Source of the DNA: Chryseobacterium sp. 36-9
GTDB lineage: Bacteria > Bacteroidota > Bacteroidia > Flavobacteriales > Weeksellaceae
Assembly: GCA_001898785.1 (NCBI GenBank)
Contig: MKVE01000017.1
Location: 269,720-317,475, forward strand
Reading direction: 5' to 3'
Length of the DNA: 47,756 bases
The notes below the pieces were generated by a model, which saw only the letters and a list, made by a program, of their open reading frames with translations, made no database searches and was not told the DNA's origin. Shown in pieces: positions 1 to 9,200 of this stretch; position 1 is the stretch's first letter, and every line of letters begins with the position of its first letter. The position numbers and the translations under genes were made by a program.

Positions 1-1917
1 TTGATTTTCTTACCGATTATTCCCAAAAACTTTGGAATCAAATTAATTCCCAATAATGGCGTCGAGAAACAATTTCAAACCATAGAAAAACTGGTTCAGG
101 AATGCGATGAGGTCATTAACTGTGGTGATGCCGGGCAAGAAGGAGAGCTCATTCAGCGTTGGGTTTTGCAAAAAGCAAAATGCGACAAACCAATGAAAAG
201 GTTGTGGATTTCTTCTTTGACAGAAGATGCCATAAAAGAAGGCTTTGAAAATCTGAAACCGGCTGATGACTACAAAAATCTTTATTTGGCAGGCAATGCA
301 AGGGCAATCGGCGATTGGCTTTTGGGAATCAATGCAACACGATTATTCACGAAAAGATTTGGTGGAAACAAGGGTGTTTTGTCGATTGGACGAGTTCAGA
401 CACCAACTTTGGCGATGCTTGTTCAGCGTCAAAAAGAGATTGACGCTTTTACGCAGGAAGACTATTGGGAACTCAAAACTAAATATCGCGATGTGCTTTT
501 CAGTGCATCGATTGACCGATTGAAATCGTTGGAAAAAGCAGAACGAGGCCTGGAATATCTCAAACAGAATCAATTTGAGATTGTCTCTTTTGAAATCAAA
601 GAAGGTAAGGAAAAAAATCCGAGATTGTTTGATTTGACAGGACTTCAGGTCGAGGCCAACAAAAAATATGGTTTTTCCGCAGAACAGACTTTGAATTACA
701 TCCAAAGTCTTTACGAGAAAAAATATACAACTTACCCAAGGGTTGATACGACTTATTTATCTGAAAATCTTTATCCGAAAATTGCCGGGATTTTAAGAAG
801 TATGACTATTTATTCGGAGTTTACAGCGCCGTTGCTGGCTCAGCCTATTCCGAAAACAAAAGCAGTTTTTGATGATACGAAAGTGACCGACCACCACGCC
901 ATTATTCCGACAGAAATTCCGCCTTCGTCCAATCTTAGTAGAGAAGAGAAGCTGGTTTATGATTTGGTAGCGAGACGATTCATTGCTGTTTTTTATCCTG
1001 AATGTAAAATTTCGAATACTTTAGTAGAAGGTCAGGTTGGAACGATTCCTTTCAAAGCTTCGGGAAAACAAATTTTGGAACCGGGCTGGAGAATCATTTA
1101 TGCCAAAGACAAAAAAGAAGAAAAGGACGAAAAAGATAAAGACGAGGAACAGACGATTCCCGAGTTTGTTGCAGGAGAAAAAGGTGACCACGAGCCATTG
1201 ATTCATCAGGGGAAAACTTCGCCACCAAAACCTTACACAGAAGCAACTTTACTACGTGCAATGGAAACGGCAGGGAAACAGGTTGAAGATGAAGAATTGC
1301 GTGAAATGCTCAAGAATAACGGCATCGGAAGACCTTCAACCCGAGCAAATATCATCGAGACACTTTTCAAAAGAAAATACATCGAAAAGAAACGTAAAAA
1401 TCTCATCGCCACACAAACCGGAATCGAATTAATCGACACGATAGAAGACGAGCTTCTTAAAAGTCCGGAGCTCACCGGAGAATGGGAATCGAAACTCAGA
1501 AAAATCGAAAAAGGGGAGTACGAGGCCAATCAGTTCAAAGAAGAATTGATAGAAATGGTTACCGATTTGACCCAAAAAGTTATCAGCGGAAAAGGGAAAG
1601 TTATCATTCAGGAAGAAAAAAAAGAAGCTCCAAAAGAAAAAAAGCCAAGAGCGAAAACCGAGATTGTCTGGGAAGAAACACAATGCCCAAAGTGTAAATC
1701 TAACAATCTGATGAAAGGCAAAACTGCCGTTGGCTGTTCCGATTATAAAGGTTGTGGTTTCAAAGTTCCATTCGAGATATTAGGAAAAAAATTATCAGAA
1801 AAACAACTTCAGGATTTGATTCTGAAAAGCAAAACTTCCAAACTGAAAGGCTTCACGGTAGAACAAGAAGAAGGGGTTTTAATCCTAAATGAAGATTTTT
1901 CCATCACTTTAAAATAG
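1..1917 (+). CDS. topB: DNA topoisomerase III (type IA), 5' end outside the window
   Basis: Type IA topoisomerase that passes single strands and resolves linked DNA. The visible 638 residues start inside the Toprim domain: DAGQEGEL (43-50) is the acidic Toprim motif in the Gly form seen in many TopB proteins. SIGRVQTPT (128-136) follows, and TYPRVD (244-249) contains the catalytic tyrosine, Y245 in this numbering. A C-terminal zinc-ribbon-like segment (about 574-600, with CPKCK and a later CSDYKGCGF) ends the protein. The TTG at base 1 is an ordinary internal Leu codon; by comparison with the family roughly 75-80 N-terminal residues lie upstream. A 13-bp terminator hairpin follows the stop codon. 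Confidence 0.93.
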   Translation: MIFLPIIPKNFGIKLIPNNGVEKQFQTIEKLVQECDEVINCGDAGQEGELIQRWVLQKAKCDKPMKRLWISSLTEDAIKEGFENLKPADDYKNLYLAGNARAIGDWLLGINATRLFTKRFGGNKGVLSIGRVQTPTLAMLVQRQKEIDAFTQEDYWELKTKYRDVLFSASIDRLKSLEKAERGLEYLKQNQFEIVSFEIKEGKEKNPRLFDLTGLQVEANKKYGFSAEQTLNYIQSLYEKKYTTYPRVDTTYLSENLYPKIAGILRSMTIYSEFTAPLLAQPIPKTKAVFDDTKVTDHHAIIPTEIPPSSNLSREEKLVYDLVARRFIAVFYPECKISNTLVEGQVGTIPFKASGKQILEPGWRIIYAKDKKEEKDEKDKDEEQTIPEFVAGEKGDHEPLIHQGKTSPPKPYTEATLLRAMETAGKQVEDEELREMLKNNGIGRPSTRANIIETLFKRKYIEKKRKNLIATQTGIELIDTIEDELLKSPELTGEWESKLRKIEKGEYEANQFKEELIEMVTDLTQKVISGKGKVIIQEEKKEAPKEKKPRAKTEIVWEETQCPKCKSNNLMKGKTAVGCSDYKGCGFKVPFEILGKKLSEKQLQDLILKSKTSKLKGFTVEQEEGVLILNEDFSITLK

Positions 1918-1936
1918 AATAGTTACTAAAATAAAA

Positions 1937-1969
1937 AACCCTTTCAGAGCTTCAAACTCTGAAAGGGTT
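1937..1969. terminator. Bidirectional terminator hairpin between topB and the GH28 gene
   Basis: Perfect 13-bp inverted repeat, AACCCTTTCAGAG (1937-1949) and its complement (1957-1969), with a 7-nt loop, in a convergent intergenic region. A-rich sequence on the left and T-rich sequence on the right suit termination in both directions. Confidence 0.8.
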
Positions 1970-1985
1970 GAATCGTTTTACTCTC

Positions 1986-2016
1986 GCAGATTTACAGATT
2001 AAGCTGATAAATCTGC
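1986..2016. repeat. Small palindromic intergenic repeat
   Basis: GCAGATTTA (1986-1994) pairs with TAAATCTGC (2008-2016). A second short arm pair, CTCGC (1983-1987) and GCGAG (2033-2037), encloses it. I recall this 'gcagatttacagatt' element as a common intergenic repeat in Chryseobacterium-like genomes; that is from memory and was not searched. Confidence 0.5.
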
Positions 2017-2044
2017 AAAATTTGTCACATCAGCGAGAAATAAT

Positions 2045-3532
2045 TTATTTCACAACAATCGCCTTTTTCAAACCACTATCAATTTTATAGTCAGTCGAAT
2101 TATTGATTTTTACATTTTCAAAAACAATATTCTGAGCGTTCTTGCCAACAATTCCTTTTTTACTCGTGATATTCACATTTTTGAAATAAAGATTTTCAAT
2201 CAATTTATCAGGTAACCCTGCAAAACTGAATGCTGTTTCAGACGAAGCACAATTCACATTACTCACATAAAAATCGTGGAAATAAGGTACTTTTTCGCCG
2301 GTATGTTGTGCTGCTTCACTTTCTTTGGTGCTTCCAACAGGTGCGTCTGCATAGAATGTGTCAAACAAAACTGCTTCCTTAATAATATTTTTCATTTCAA
2401 TATTATCGATGAAAATTTGGCTCACATCACCACCTCTTCCGGAGTTACTTTTCACACGAATTCCGATGTCGGTTCCATCGAAAGTACAGTTGGAGACATA
2501 GATATTTTTCATTCCGCCATCCGTGTTACTTCCGATTACGAAACCGCCGTGACCTTCATTCACAGTACATTCTGCGATGATGACGTTTTGTAGAAGTGCT
2601 TCACCGTTTTTCGGCGTTCCACTGGATTTCATACAGATGCCGTCGTCGCCGGCATTCACTTTTGTGTTGTAGATAATCACGTTTTTTGAAGCACTGATGT
2701 CGATGCCATCACCATTCTGAGCCCAGCTTGGGTTATAAACGGTTGTATTTCTAATCACAAGATTGGTGATTTGTTTTGGATTAATCACAAACTTTGGCGA
2801 GTTTCTGAACGTTGGTCCATCAATCAAAAGATTCGTTACTTTCGAAAGCGTGAACATCATTGGTCTTAGATAATGATGCAGTTGCTGATACATATCAAGC
2901 GTTGCATTTGGCATTTTGGTAATCACTTTGGCCAGTTCTTCCCCACGTTTTGCCGCTTCGCTTGGATACCATATTTTCCCGTCGTCACTCAAAACACTTC
3001 CGGATTTTGCTACCAGTTCCTGCCATTGTCCTGCAGTCGTCTTGAATTTCTTTACAGGTCGCCAAGCTTCGCCTGCACCATCAAAAATACCTTTTCCTGT
3101 AAACGAAACGTCCTTCAGATTATTTCCCCAGATTGGTGGAGTTACTTCAAATTTCCCTGACGAAGTTTCTCTCATCGGAAATTGCTTGATATCGCTGCTG
3201 AACTGCACAATTGCACCTTCCTCAACGTGAAAATCGATTTTACTTTTCAATTCGATTGGTCCTGTTAACCAAGTTCCGGCAGGAACAACTAATCTTCCGC
3301 CACCGTTTTGAGCAATCGTGGAAATCGCTTTTTCAAAAGCTTTTGTGTTTAATGTTTTTCCGTCGCCAACGCCACCAAAATCCTTGAAGTTATAATCCTT
3401 TTGCGGAATTGTCGGCAAAACCATTTCCCCAAATTTGAAAGGTGCTTTCTCGATGTAATAATTGATGTCGTTTTTCTGTGCAGACATCATCGATACCACA
3501 GAAAACGCAAGACCTATTAACAGTTTTTTCAT
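2045..3532 (-). CDS. Secreted glycoside hydrolase family 28 protein (polygalacturonase-like)
   Basis: 495 residues with an N-terminal signal peptide (MKKLLIGLAF... cleaved near SAQ, about residue 19), so exported. It should hydrolyse alpha-1,4 galacturonosidic bonds in pectin-type polysaccharide. The parallel beta-helix fold is suggested by repeated short N/V/I-rich strands and by the pectate-lyase-like start (FKDFGGVGDG, 50-58). All GH28 active-site signatures are present in order: NGDGID (273-278, D275), GDDGI (295-299, D296 and D297), GHGG (327-330, H328) and RVK (359-361). There is no T9SS sorting domain and no sus-type partner next to it; the gene stands alone. Exo or endo mode and exact substrate (polygalacturonate or rhamnogalacturonan) cannot be told from this. 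Confidence 0.9.
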   Translation of the reverse strand: MKKLLIGLAFSVVSMMSAQKNDINYYIEKAPFKFGEMVLPTIPQKDYNFKDFGGVGDGKTLNTKAFEKAISTIAQNGGGRLVVPAGTWLTGPIELKSKIDFHVEEGAIVQFSSDIKQFPMRETSSGKFEVTPPIWGNNLKDVSFTGKGIFDGAGEAWRPVKKFKTTAGQWQELVAKSGSVLSDDGKIWYPSEAAKRGEELAKVITKMPNATLDMYQQLHHYLRPMMFTLSKVTNLLIDGPTFRNSPKFVINPKQITNLVIRNTTVYNPSWAQNGDGIDISASKNVIIYNTKVNAGDDGICMKSSGTPKNGEALLQNVIIAECTVNEGHGGFVIGSNTDGGMKNIYVSNCTFDGTDIGIRVKSNSGRGGDVSQIFIDNIEMKNIIKEAVLFDTFYADAPVGSTKESEAAQHTGEKVPYFHDFYVSNVNCASSETAFSFAGLPDKLIENLYFKNVNITSKKGIVGKNAQNIVFENVKINNSTDYKIDSGLKKAIVVK

Positions 3533-4013
3533 TGTTTATCTATGTAATTTATTCTATTCTAAAATTTTGTTTAGGCACCTTAATTCCCCTGCAGTTTATC
3601 CTGAGCTTGTCTAAGGGCTCCCAAACCTAACGGAGTGGTTCGACGAAGTCAATCTTTTCACTTCACTTCGTTGCGTAAAAAAGATTTCCGCTCAAGTCGG
3701 GTTGCAAGTAATTTTATGTCAAATTAAAGTCTTCGACTCTGCTCCGACTGACAATGTTTATCTTATTAAAGTTAGTATTAGGTTTGTCACACTGAACGGA
3801 GTCGAAGTGCCTTTCATAATAATTGAAAGATTTCGGATAAAATTAAACAAAATAACGAATCGTGCAATCGATTGCGCAAAATAAAAAATAACAACACTCG
3901 GAAAGTATTATTAAACCTAAGGAAACTCAAAATCGGAATACGCTTTTTTCCACATAATTCTTATTAATTGCTTCAAATTTCTTTAATTTGCAATGCTAAA
4001 AATAATTTCAACA
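3533..4013. repeat. Gene-free stretch with degenerate interspersed repeats
   Basis: No convincing gene. From about 3586 to 3810 there are pieces of an interspersed repeat family: an imperfect inverted pair around TTCGACTC (3732-3753) and GGAGTCGAA (3785-3806) matching at about 17 of 22 positions, and a short hairpin AATCTTTT (3651-3658) / AAAAGATT (3679-3686). Related sequence occurs at 33470-33625. The last 200 bases are plain AT-rich DNA leading to fabV. A near-consensus -7 element, TTAATTTG, lies at 3983-3990. Confidence 0.6.
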
Positions 4014-5216
4014 ATGATTATTCAACCTAGAACAAGAGGATTTATTTGTTTGACTGCACATCCGGACGGAGCGCATCAGGCTGTAAAAAACCAGATAGAA
4101 TATGTAAAGTCGAAAGGCGAAATCAAAAACGGGCCTAAAAAAGTATTGGTAATTGGTGCTTCCACAGGTTTTGGTTTATCTTCCAGAATTGCTGCTGCTT
4201 TCGGTTCAGGCGCATCAACAATTGGTGTTTTCTTCGAAAAACCGGCATCTGAAGGCAAAATGGGAACAGCGGGTTGGTATAACTCTGCTGCTTTCGAGAA
4301 AGAAGCACACGCAGCCGGACTTTACGCCAAAAGTATCAACGGCGATGCATTTTCTGACGAAGTGAAAAAAGAAACTATTGAGTTAATTAAAAAAGACCTT
4401 GGTCAGGTGGATTTGGTAGTGTACAGTTTGGCTTCCCCAAGAAGAACACACCCAAAAACTGGTGTAGCTTATGCGTCAGTCCTTAAACCGATTGGTCAGC
4501 CATTTACTAATAAAACAGTTGATTTTCATACAGGTGTAGTTTCTGATATTACAATTAACCCGGTTGAAAATGACGAAGATATTGCCAACACGATTGCTGT
4601 TATGGGAGGCGAAGACTGGAAATTCTGGATAGAAGATTTGAAAGCGGCAGGTGTTTTGGCAGAAGGTGTTAAAACTGTGGCTTATTCTTACATCGGCCCG
4701 GAATTAACATTCCCGATTTACAGAAACGGAACCATCGGTCAGGCGAAAAATGATTTGGAAGCAACCGTTCCTGTTTTGAATGGTTTACTGAAAGACCTTA
4801 ACGGTATATCCTATGTTTCTGTGAACAAGGCTTTGGTGACGCAATCCAGTTCAGCGATTCCTGTAGTTCCACTATACATTTCCTTGCTGTATAAAGTGAT
4901 GAAGGCTAAAGGAACGCACGAAGGGACAATCGAACAGATGCAGAGATTGTTTGCTGACAGATTATATACTGAAAATGGAGAAGTTTCTTTGGATGAAGCT
5001 GGAAGAATCAGAGTGGATGACTGGGAAATGGCAGACGATGTTCAGGCTGAGGTTGCCAAATTATGGGACGAAACAACCACAGAAAACCTTTCCGAAATCA
5101 GTGATATAGAAGGTTATAGAAAAGAATTTTTCAATCTTTTCGGTTTCGAACTGGATGGAATCGATTATGAGAAAGATGCTAACGAGAACGTACAAGTTCC
5201 AAGTATTGAAGCTTAG
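4014..5216 (+). CDS. fabV: Enoyl-ACP/trans-2-enoyl-CoA reductase, FabV type
   Basis: NADH-dependent reductase catalysing the last step of each fatty-acid elongation cycle. The start at 4014 gives MIIQPRTRGF, the usual FabV N-terminus; an upstream in-frame ATG at 3993 would add only seven unrelated residues. The Rossmann nucleotide motif is around VLVIGASTGFG (44-54). The catalytic pair fits the family Y-x8-K signature exactly: Y236 and K245 within IYRNGTIGQAK. Length (400 residues) is typical. FabV enzymes are known for low sensitivity to triclosan compared with FabI. The gene is monocistronic, convergent with the acyltransferase gene and separated from it by a shared terminator. Confidence 0.95.
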   Translation: MIIQPRTRGFICLTAHPDGAHQAVKNQIEYVKSKGEIKNGPKKVLVIGASTGFGLSSRIAAAFGSGASTIGVFFEKPASEGKMGTAGWYNSAAFEKEAHAAGLYAKSINGDAFSDEVKKETIELIKKDLGQVDLVVYSLASPRRTHPKTGVAYASVLKPIGQPFTNKTVDFHTGVVSDITINPVENDEDIANTIAVMGGEDWKFWIEDLKAAGVLAEGVKTVAYSYIGPELTFPIYRNGTIGQAKNDLEATVPVLNGLLKDLNGISYVSVNKALVTQSSSAIPVVPLYISLLYKVMKAKGTHEGTIEQMQRLFADRLYTENGEVSLDEAGRIRVDDWEMADDVQAEVAKLWDETTTENLSEISDIEGYRKEFFNLFGFELDGIDYEKDANENVQVPSIEA

Positions 5217-5280
5217 ATTTTAGACTAAGAGATAATAGACTGATAGATGATAGAATTTTTCAGTCTCATTAATAAACACA

Positions 5281-5308
5281 AAAACGGCTACTGAAAAGTA
5301 GCCGTTTT
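5281..5308. terminator. Bidirectional terminator between fabV and the acyltransferase
   Basis: Inverted repeat AAAACGGCTAC (5281-5291) and GTAGCCGTTTT (5298-5308) with a 6-nt loop, followed by T on the plus strand and by A-rich sequence to the left. It abuts the stop codon of the minus-strand gene. Confidence 0.85.
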
Positions 5309-6106
5309 TTATTGTTGAGACTGAGATTTCATCTCTTTCTGTTTGACATCATAATCGTGAAGAAGGTTATGTTCCGGAGTTTGCTCGATAGCGTGCATTA
5401 TTTTGTCCAGAATCTGTGTTGCCGATTCATTATCATAATCGATATCCAAAGCCGGTTTGAACTCCATCGTAGGCTTCACACCAGTCACTTTTATTTTCAA
5501 CCCTTTTTTGTCAAAAGCTCTTCGGAATCCATTAATTTTAATCGGGATTACAACAGGCCTTTGATTTTTAATCAATTTTGCAGTTCCTTTTCTGCCTTGT
5601 GCAAAAGCCGAAGTGGTTCCTTGAGGAAAAGTAATAACCCAGCCATTATCTAAGGCTTTCATAATATTTTCAACTTCGGTAAGGTCGACCATCCTGTTTA
5701 CATTCTGACCTTCTGCTCTCCAGGTTCTTTTTACTGTTACTGCACCGGCGATTTTAAATATCCTTGCAAGGATTCCTTTATTCATCGTTTCTTCTGCTGC
5801 AACATAATAGAAATCTACTTTTGGATTCAGAAGATAAACAGGATTTTTTATGGTGTTGTGATAACCATTATTTACGGCACAAAATGCGTGGTACATTGCT
5901 GCAACATCAGCAAAGTAAGTCTGGTGGTTGGAGACGAAAAGAACATTGGTATCAGGCAAATCCGTAAGGTTTTCCGTTCCTGAGATTTTCAGTTTATTAA
6001 AACCGTTGAATCTTCTGTAAGAAACTAATCCCAGAATGAAAATGATTATCCTCTTCAGAATATAGATGTTTCCAAAAGAATCGGTAAAAATATTTTTTTT
6101 TGCCAT
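5309..6106 (-). CDS. 1-acyl-glycerol-3-phosphate acyltransferase-like (PlsC family)
   Basis: 265-residue membrane-associated acyltransferase. The start at 6106 (MAKKNIFTDS) is preferred; a longer reading from 6157 would overlap the upstream NUDIX gene and adds atypical sequence. A hydrophobic segment (about 17-28) precedes the catalytic block NHQTYFAD (60-67). Two features differ from the textbook family: the His and Asp are separated by five residues, not four (H61 and D67), and the FPEGTRS block is replaced by FPQGTTS. The acyl acceptor may therefore not be ordinary lysophosphatidate. It lies 43 bp downstream of the NUDIX gene, likely in one transcript. Confidence 0.8.
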   Translation of the reverse strand: MAKKNIFTDSFGNIYILKRIIIFILGLVSYRRFNGFNKLKISGTENLTDLPDTNVLFVSNHQTYFADVAAMYHAFCAVNNGYHNTIKNPVYLLNPKVDFYYVAAEETMNKGILARIFKIAGAVTVKRTWRAEGQNVNRMVDLTEVENIMKALDNGWVITFPQGTTSAFAQGRKGTAKLIKNQRPVVIPIKINGFRRAFDKKGLKIKVTGVKPTMEFKPALDIDYDNESATQILDKIMHAIEQTPEHNLLHDYDVKQKEMKSQSQQ

Positions 6107-6149
6107 TGATATTTGATTATAATTTCTAAGGTCGGAAATTACTGCAAAA

Positions 6150-6779
6150 TTAAACATTTTTTAACAAGTTGCTGAACTCGCTCAAAATCATCGAAGTAGC
6201 CCCCCAAATGATGTAACCATTAAAATCGATCACAGGAACTTCATAACCTTTCGTAGAGGGTAAAGCCATTATTTTTGGCTGGTCCGGAATATTAAGTAAA
6301 GATGAAATCGGGAATTCAATCAATTCAACGGCTTCGGTTTCCTGTAAAAAGAATTCTGGATTTTTCTTGGTATAAGAAACAAACGAATGGACATAGAAAT
6401 TACTTGGCGGAATATAAATCGGAGACATCTCGCGGATGATTCTTACATAATGTTCATCGATTCCCAATTCTTCGGAAGTCTCACGTTTGGCAGTGTAAGC
6501 AAAGTCCGGGTCTTCTTTTTCTCTTTTTCCACCAGGCAGAGAGATTTGTCCGCTATGTCTGTCGTTTTCATTCACGCTTCTTACAATCAGAGGGAAATGC
6601 CATTCATTATTCTTTAGATAAAGCAGAATATTAACGGCTGCAAACTTCGGATTTTTGGTCAGGATATCTTCGTAACTGAAAACAGGACGATAAGGCGGAG
6701 AATAAATTTTGTGTGCATTTTCGCCCAATAATTCCGCTGCTTTGATATCTCTGAGTAAATCTTTTCCAAAAATCTGCAT
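6150..6779 (-). CDS. NUDIX hydrolase, NudL-like CoA pyrophosphatase
   Basis: 209 residues. The NudL/UPF0035 signature is visible: VRSxxxNDRHSGQISLPGG (66-84), the extra CoA-binding motif preceding the Nudix box, then RETSEELG (99-106) for metal binding. Spacing between GG and RE matches the NudL subfamily, one residue longer than the general Nudix pattern. The expected reaction is hydrolysis of CoA or CoA esters to phosphopantetheine plus 3',5'-ADP. It is the first gene of a probable pair with the acyltransferase, which would link CoA turnover with lipid synthesis. A TATCTTTG element lies only a few bases before the ATG. Confidence 0.85.
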   Translation of the reverse strand: MQIFGKDLLRDIKAAELLGENAHKIYSPPYRPVFSYEDILTKNPKFAAVNILLYLKNNEWHFPLIVRSVNENDRHSGQISLPGGKREKEDPDFAYTAKRETSEELGIDEHYVRIIREMSPIYIPPSNFYVHSFVSYTKKNPEFFLQETEAVELIEFPISSLLNIPDQPKIMALPSTKGYEVPVIDFNGYIIWGATSMILSEFSNLLKNV

Positions 6780-6783
6780 ATCT

Positions 6784-6791
6784 CAAAGATA
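6784..6791 (-). promoter_or_regulatory. -7 promoter element of the NUDIX gene
   Basis: On the minus strand TATCTTTG matches the Bacteroidota TAnnTTTG consensus and ends 4 bases before the ATG, which would make the transcript essentially leaderless. No good -33 TTTG is seen at the expected distance. Confidence 0.45.
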
Positions 6792-6856
6792 AGGAAAATT
6801 GTAGATTTGAGGATGTATTTATCAAAAGGCACAATTTTTTTGATTTATAAAACTCA

Positions 6857-6888
6857 AAAAGTCGCAAAGTTGAATCTTTGCGACTTTT
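6857..6888. terminator. Hairpin terminator / 'cgcaaag' repeat downstream of the TolC-type gene
   Basis: Perfect 13-bp stem AAAAGTCGCAAAG (6857-6869) and CTTTGCGACTTTT (6876-6888) with a 6-nt loop and T-rich flank on the minus strand. The core resembles the repeat at 26449-26577, so this may be an interspersed repeat that also works as a terminator. Confidence 0.7.
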
Positions 6889-6930
6889 ATTATAATTGTT
6901 GTTATACTTGCGTCTTTGCGATAGAAAAAA

Positions 6931-8283
6931 TTAAAGATTAATTCCACGTCCTGCATAAAAATCCAAAACCTTGATGCTGAACAGATAATTATATTTTGCC
7001 TGGGCGACAGAACCTTGTGAGTTTACATAATTATTTCGGGCAATCGTTACATCATAGATTGTAGAGCGTCCGGCTGCGTAACTTTTCTCCGCAAAATCTA
7101 ATGCGAGTTTAGTGCTTCTTTCAGCTTCTATCGCAGCCAGATAGACTTCATAGTTAGAATCAGCGTTGAACTGCGCCTGCTGGATATCCTGCTTCAACTG
7201 GAATTTCTGTTGTTCGAGATTATTTTTAGCAATCACTTCATTGATTTTAGTTTGCTCAACCTGAAGTTTTGTAATTCCTTTATTGAAAATAGGAATGTTA
7301 GCCGACAAACCAATTTGCTGCCCGAAGTTATCTTTGTATTGTTCAAAGAAACTGTGTTCCTTTACATAAGGCGCAGTCGGATTTCCAAAATTTAGGTTAT
7401 TTGTATACAACTGATTGTTGTAAAGGGATCCAATTCCGGCAGTTGCAGAGATAGTAGGCCAGAAATTAGTTTTAATAACTTCCGTTTGTGCTTCTGCAGC
7501 TTTTATTCTTATTTCCGCAGCTTTCACGATTGGTTGAGATGTGTAAGCGATATTCAAAACCTCTTCGACAGATTCGGTTTGTGGCGTCAATTCATCGGGA
7601 ACTGGAATATCAACGACATCAAAATCTTTATAATTAGGAAGCTGAAGAAGCTGAGCCATTGCAAACAATGCTTTATCCACATTGATTTGGGCTGTTTTCA
7701 CATTTTGTTTTTCTCTTGCAAGAGACGCCGTCGCTTCTGCCAAAACGGTCTGAGCTGTGGTTCCAACATCTGTTGTTATTTTAGCTCGGTCGTATAATCT
7801 TTGTGCATTTTCCATTGCACTTTCAGAGATTTTTTTGATTTCTCTGTTCAACATCACATTCAGATATTGCTGAGCGATTTGAAGAGAAATATTATTTTTA
7901 ATGGTTTCGATATCCTGTAAACTAGCGTCTAAATCAAAACTATTTTTTCGGATATTTTTTTCAAGCCTTCCATTATTATAAACCAAAATATTAGCGCCTA
8001 CATTTGCATTATTGTTGAAGTTGTCATTCCTAACACTCGTATTTACAAACTGCGAGTTTCCAAAACTTGCAGTATTTGAAATCGTTCCGGAAACTGAAGG
8101 CAGATATTCCTTTTTCGCCATTTCCAGATTTTTTGTCTGTACATCTTTGTTGTAAGCCTGCGCCTGGATTTGCAGATTATTTTTAATTGCATAATCCACA
8201 CATTCCTGAATCGTCCATTTTTTCTGAGAAAACCCCAAAATGCCCAAAGACAAAAGCGAGATACAAAAAACTTTTTTTAGCAT
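6931..8283 (-). CDS. TolC-family outer-membrane efflux channel
   Basis: 450 residues with a signal peptide (MLKKVFCISLLSLGILGFSQ, cut near residue 20). Two internally similar halves of long Ala/Gln/Asn-rich coiled coil (for example about 165-210 and 380-430) are typical of the alpha-barrel and beta-barrel repeat of the outer-membrane efflux family. It would form the trimeric exit duct of a tripartite pump. It is divergent from the ATPase-permease-permease-fusion protein operon with a 159-bp shared intergenic region, so all five proteins probably act together. The substrate (drug, peptide or lipid) cannot be deduced. Confidence 0.9.
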   Translation of the reverse strand: MLKKVFCISLLSLGILGFSQKKWTIQECVDYAIKNNLQIQAQAYNKDVQTKNLEMAKKEYLPSVSGTISNTASFGNSQFVNTSVRNDNFNNNANVGANILVYNNGRLEKNIRKNSFDLDASLQDIETIKNNISLQIAQQYLNVMLNREIKKISESAMENAQRLYDRAKITTDVGTTAQTVLAEATASLAREKQNVKTAQINVDKALFAMAQLLQLPNYKDFDVVDIPVPDELTPQTESVEEVLNIAYTSQPIVKAAEIRIKAAEAQTEVIKTNFWPTISATAGIGSLYNNQLYTNNLNFGNPTAPYVKEHSFFEQYKDNFGQQIGLSANIPIFNKGITKLQVEQTKINEVIAKNNLEQQKFQLKQDIQQAQFNADSNYEVYLAAIEAERSTKLALDFAEKSYAAGRSTIYDVTIARNNYVNSQGSVAQAKYNYLFSIKVLDFYAGRGINL

Positions 8284-8442
8284 AAAAGAAAAATTATACC
8301 CAATAAGACATCGGAATTACAAAAATGTTACGACTGCAATTAAATTTTTTTAAATTTCGATTGAATTTAAAAGTCAAAAATATTTTTTATTTGGCTGTAA
8401 CAATTTGATATTCGGATTTACTTATAATGTAAAATCCAGGCA

Positions 8443-9138
8443 ATGTCGATTCTGAAAATTGAAGACCTCAACAAATCTTACGATACGGGAAAAAGCAAGC
8501 TTCACGTGCTAAAAGGTATTAATCTTAATATCAATCAGGGCGAGTTTGTATCTATTATGGGAAGTTCCGGTTCAGGAAAATCAACGTTGCTAAACATTAT
8601 TGGAATTCTGGACGAGGCAGATTCTGGAATTTATGAATTAGATGGATTTCCTATTAAACATTTGACAGAAGTAAAAGCTGCTGAATATAGAAGTCGTTTT
8701 CTTGGATTTATTTTCCAGTCATTCAATTTGATTAATTATAAAACGGCGTTGGAAAATGTAGCGCTCCCTTTATACTATCAGAATGTTTCCAGAAAAGAAA
8801 GAACGAAAAAAGCGGAAGAATATCTGGAAAAAGTAGGCCTCAGACAATGGGCAGAACATCTTCCCAGCGAACTTTCCGGAGGACAAAAACAGAGAATTGC
8901 TATTGCAAGAGCGCTCATCACAGACCCAAAACTGATTTTGGCAGATGAACCAACCGGAGCTTTGGATTCTAAGACGACTCACGATATTATGAAGCTGCTT
9001 CAGGATATCAACAACGAAGGAAAAACGATTGTTGTTGTAACGCACGAACCCGATGTTGCGGCACAAACCAAAAGAAATGTCGTCCTGAAAGACGGAAGAA
9101 TAGAGAGCGACGAATTCATCAATCAAATTGTATTATAA
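8443..9138 (+). CDS. ABC transporter ATP-binding protein (MacB/LolD type)
   Basis: 231-residue stand-alone nucleotide-binding subunit. Walker A GSSGSGKST (40-48), Q-loop Q92, signature LSGGQ (144-148), Walker B LILADEP (164-170) with catalytic E169, and switch His H201 are all intact. The sequence type is the MacB/LolD/FtsE group, which drives mechanotransmission through MacB-fold permeases and does not use a classic importer mechanism. It is the first gene of a four-gene plus-strand operon; the first permease follows after 62 bp. Confidence 0.95.
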   Translation: MSILKIEDLNKSYDTGKSKLHVLKGINLNINQGEFVSIMGSSGSGKSTLLNIIGILDEADSGIYELDGFPIKHLTEVKAAEYRSRFLGFIFQSFNLINYKTALENVALPLYYQNVSRKERTKKAEEYLEKVGLRQWAEHLPSELSGGQKQRIAIARALITDPKLILADEPTGALDSKTTHDIMKLLQDINNEGKTIVVVTHEPDVAAQTKRNVVLKDGRIESDEFINQIVL

Positions 9139-9200
9139 GGCTTCGAGATCCTCGATCTGACAAAAATAACAACTATATACCATCAACCAAAAACCAAAGT

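Noticed and set aside
1-3. TTG at base 1 as the true start of topB
   Set aside because: The N-terminal Toprim part is missing, so the codon is internal and the gene is cut by the window edge.
343-1683. Minus-strand frames inside topB
   Set aside because: Phe/Ser-rich antisense shadows of an intact conserved gene.
3993-4013. Upstream ATG for fabV
   Set aside because: Adds seven residues not typical of FabV; the ATG at 4014 gives the conserved N-terminus.
6107-6157. N-terminal extension of the acyltransferase
   Set aside because: Overlaps the end of the NUDIX gene and adds sequence unlike the family.
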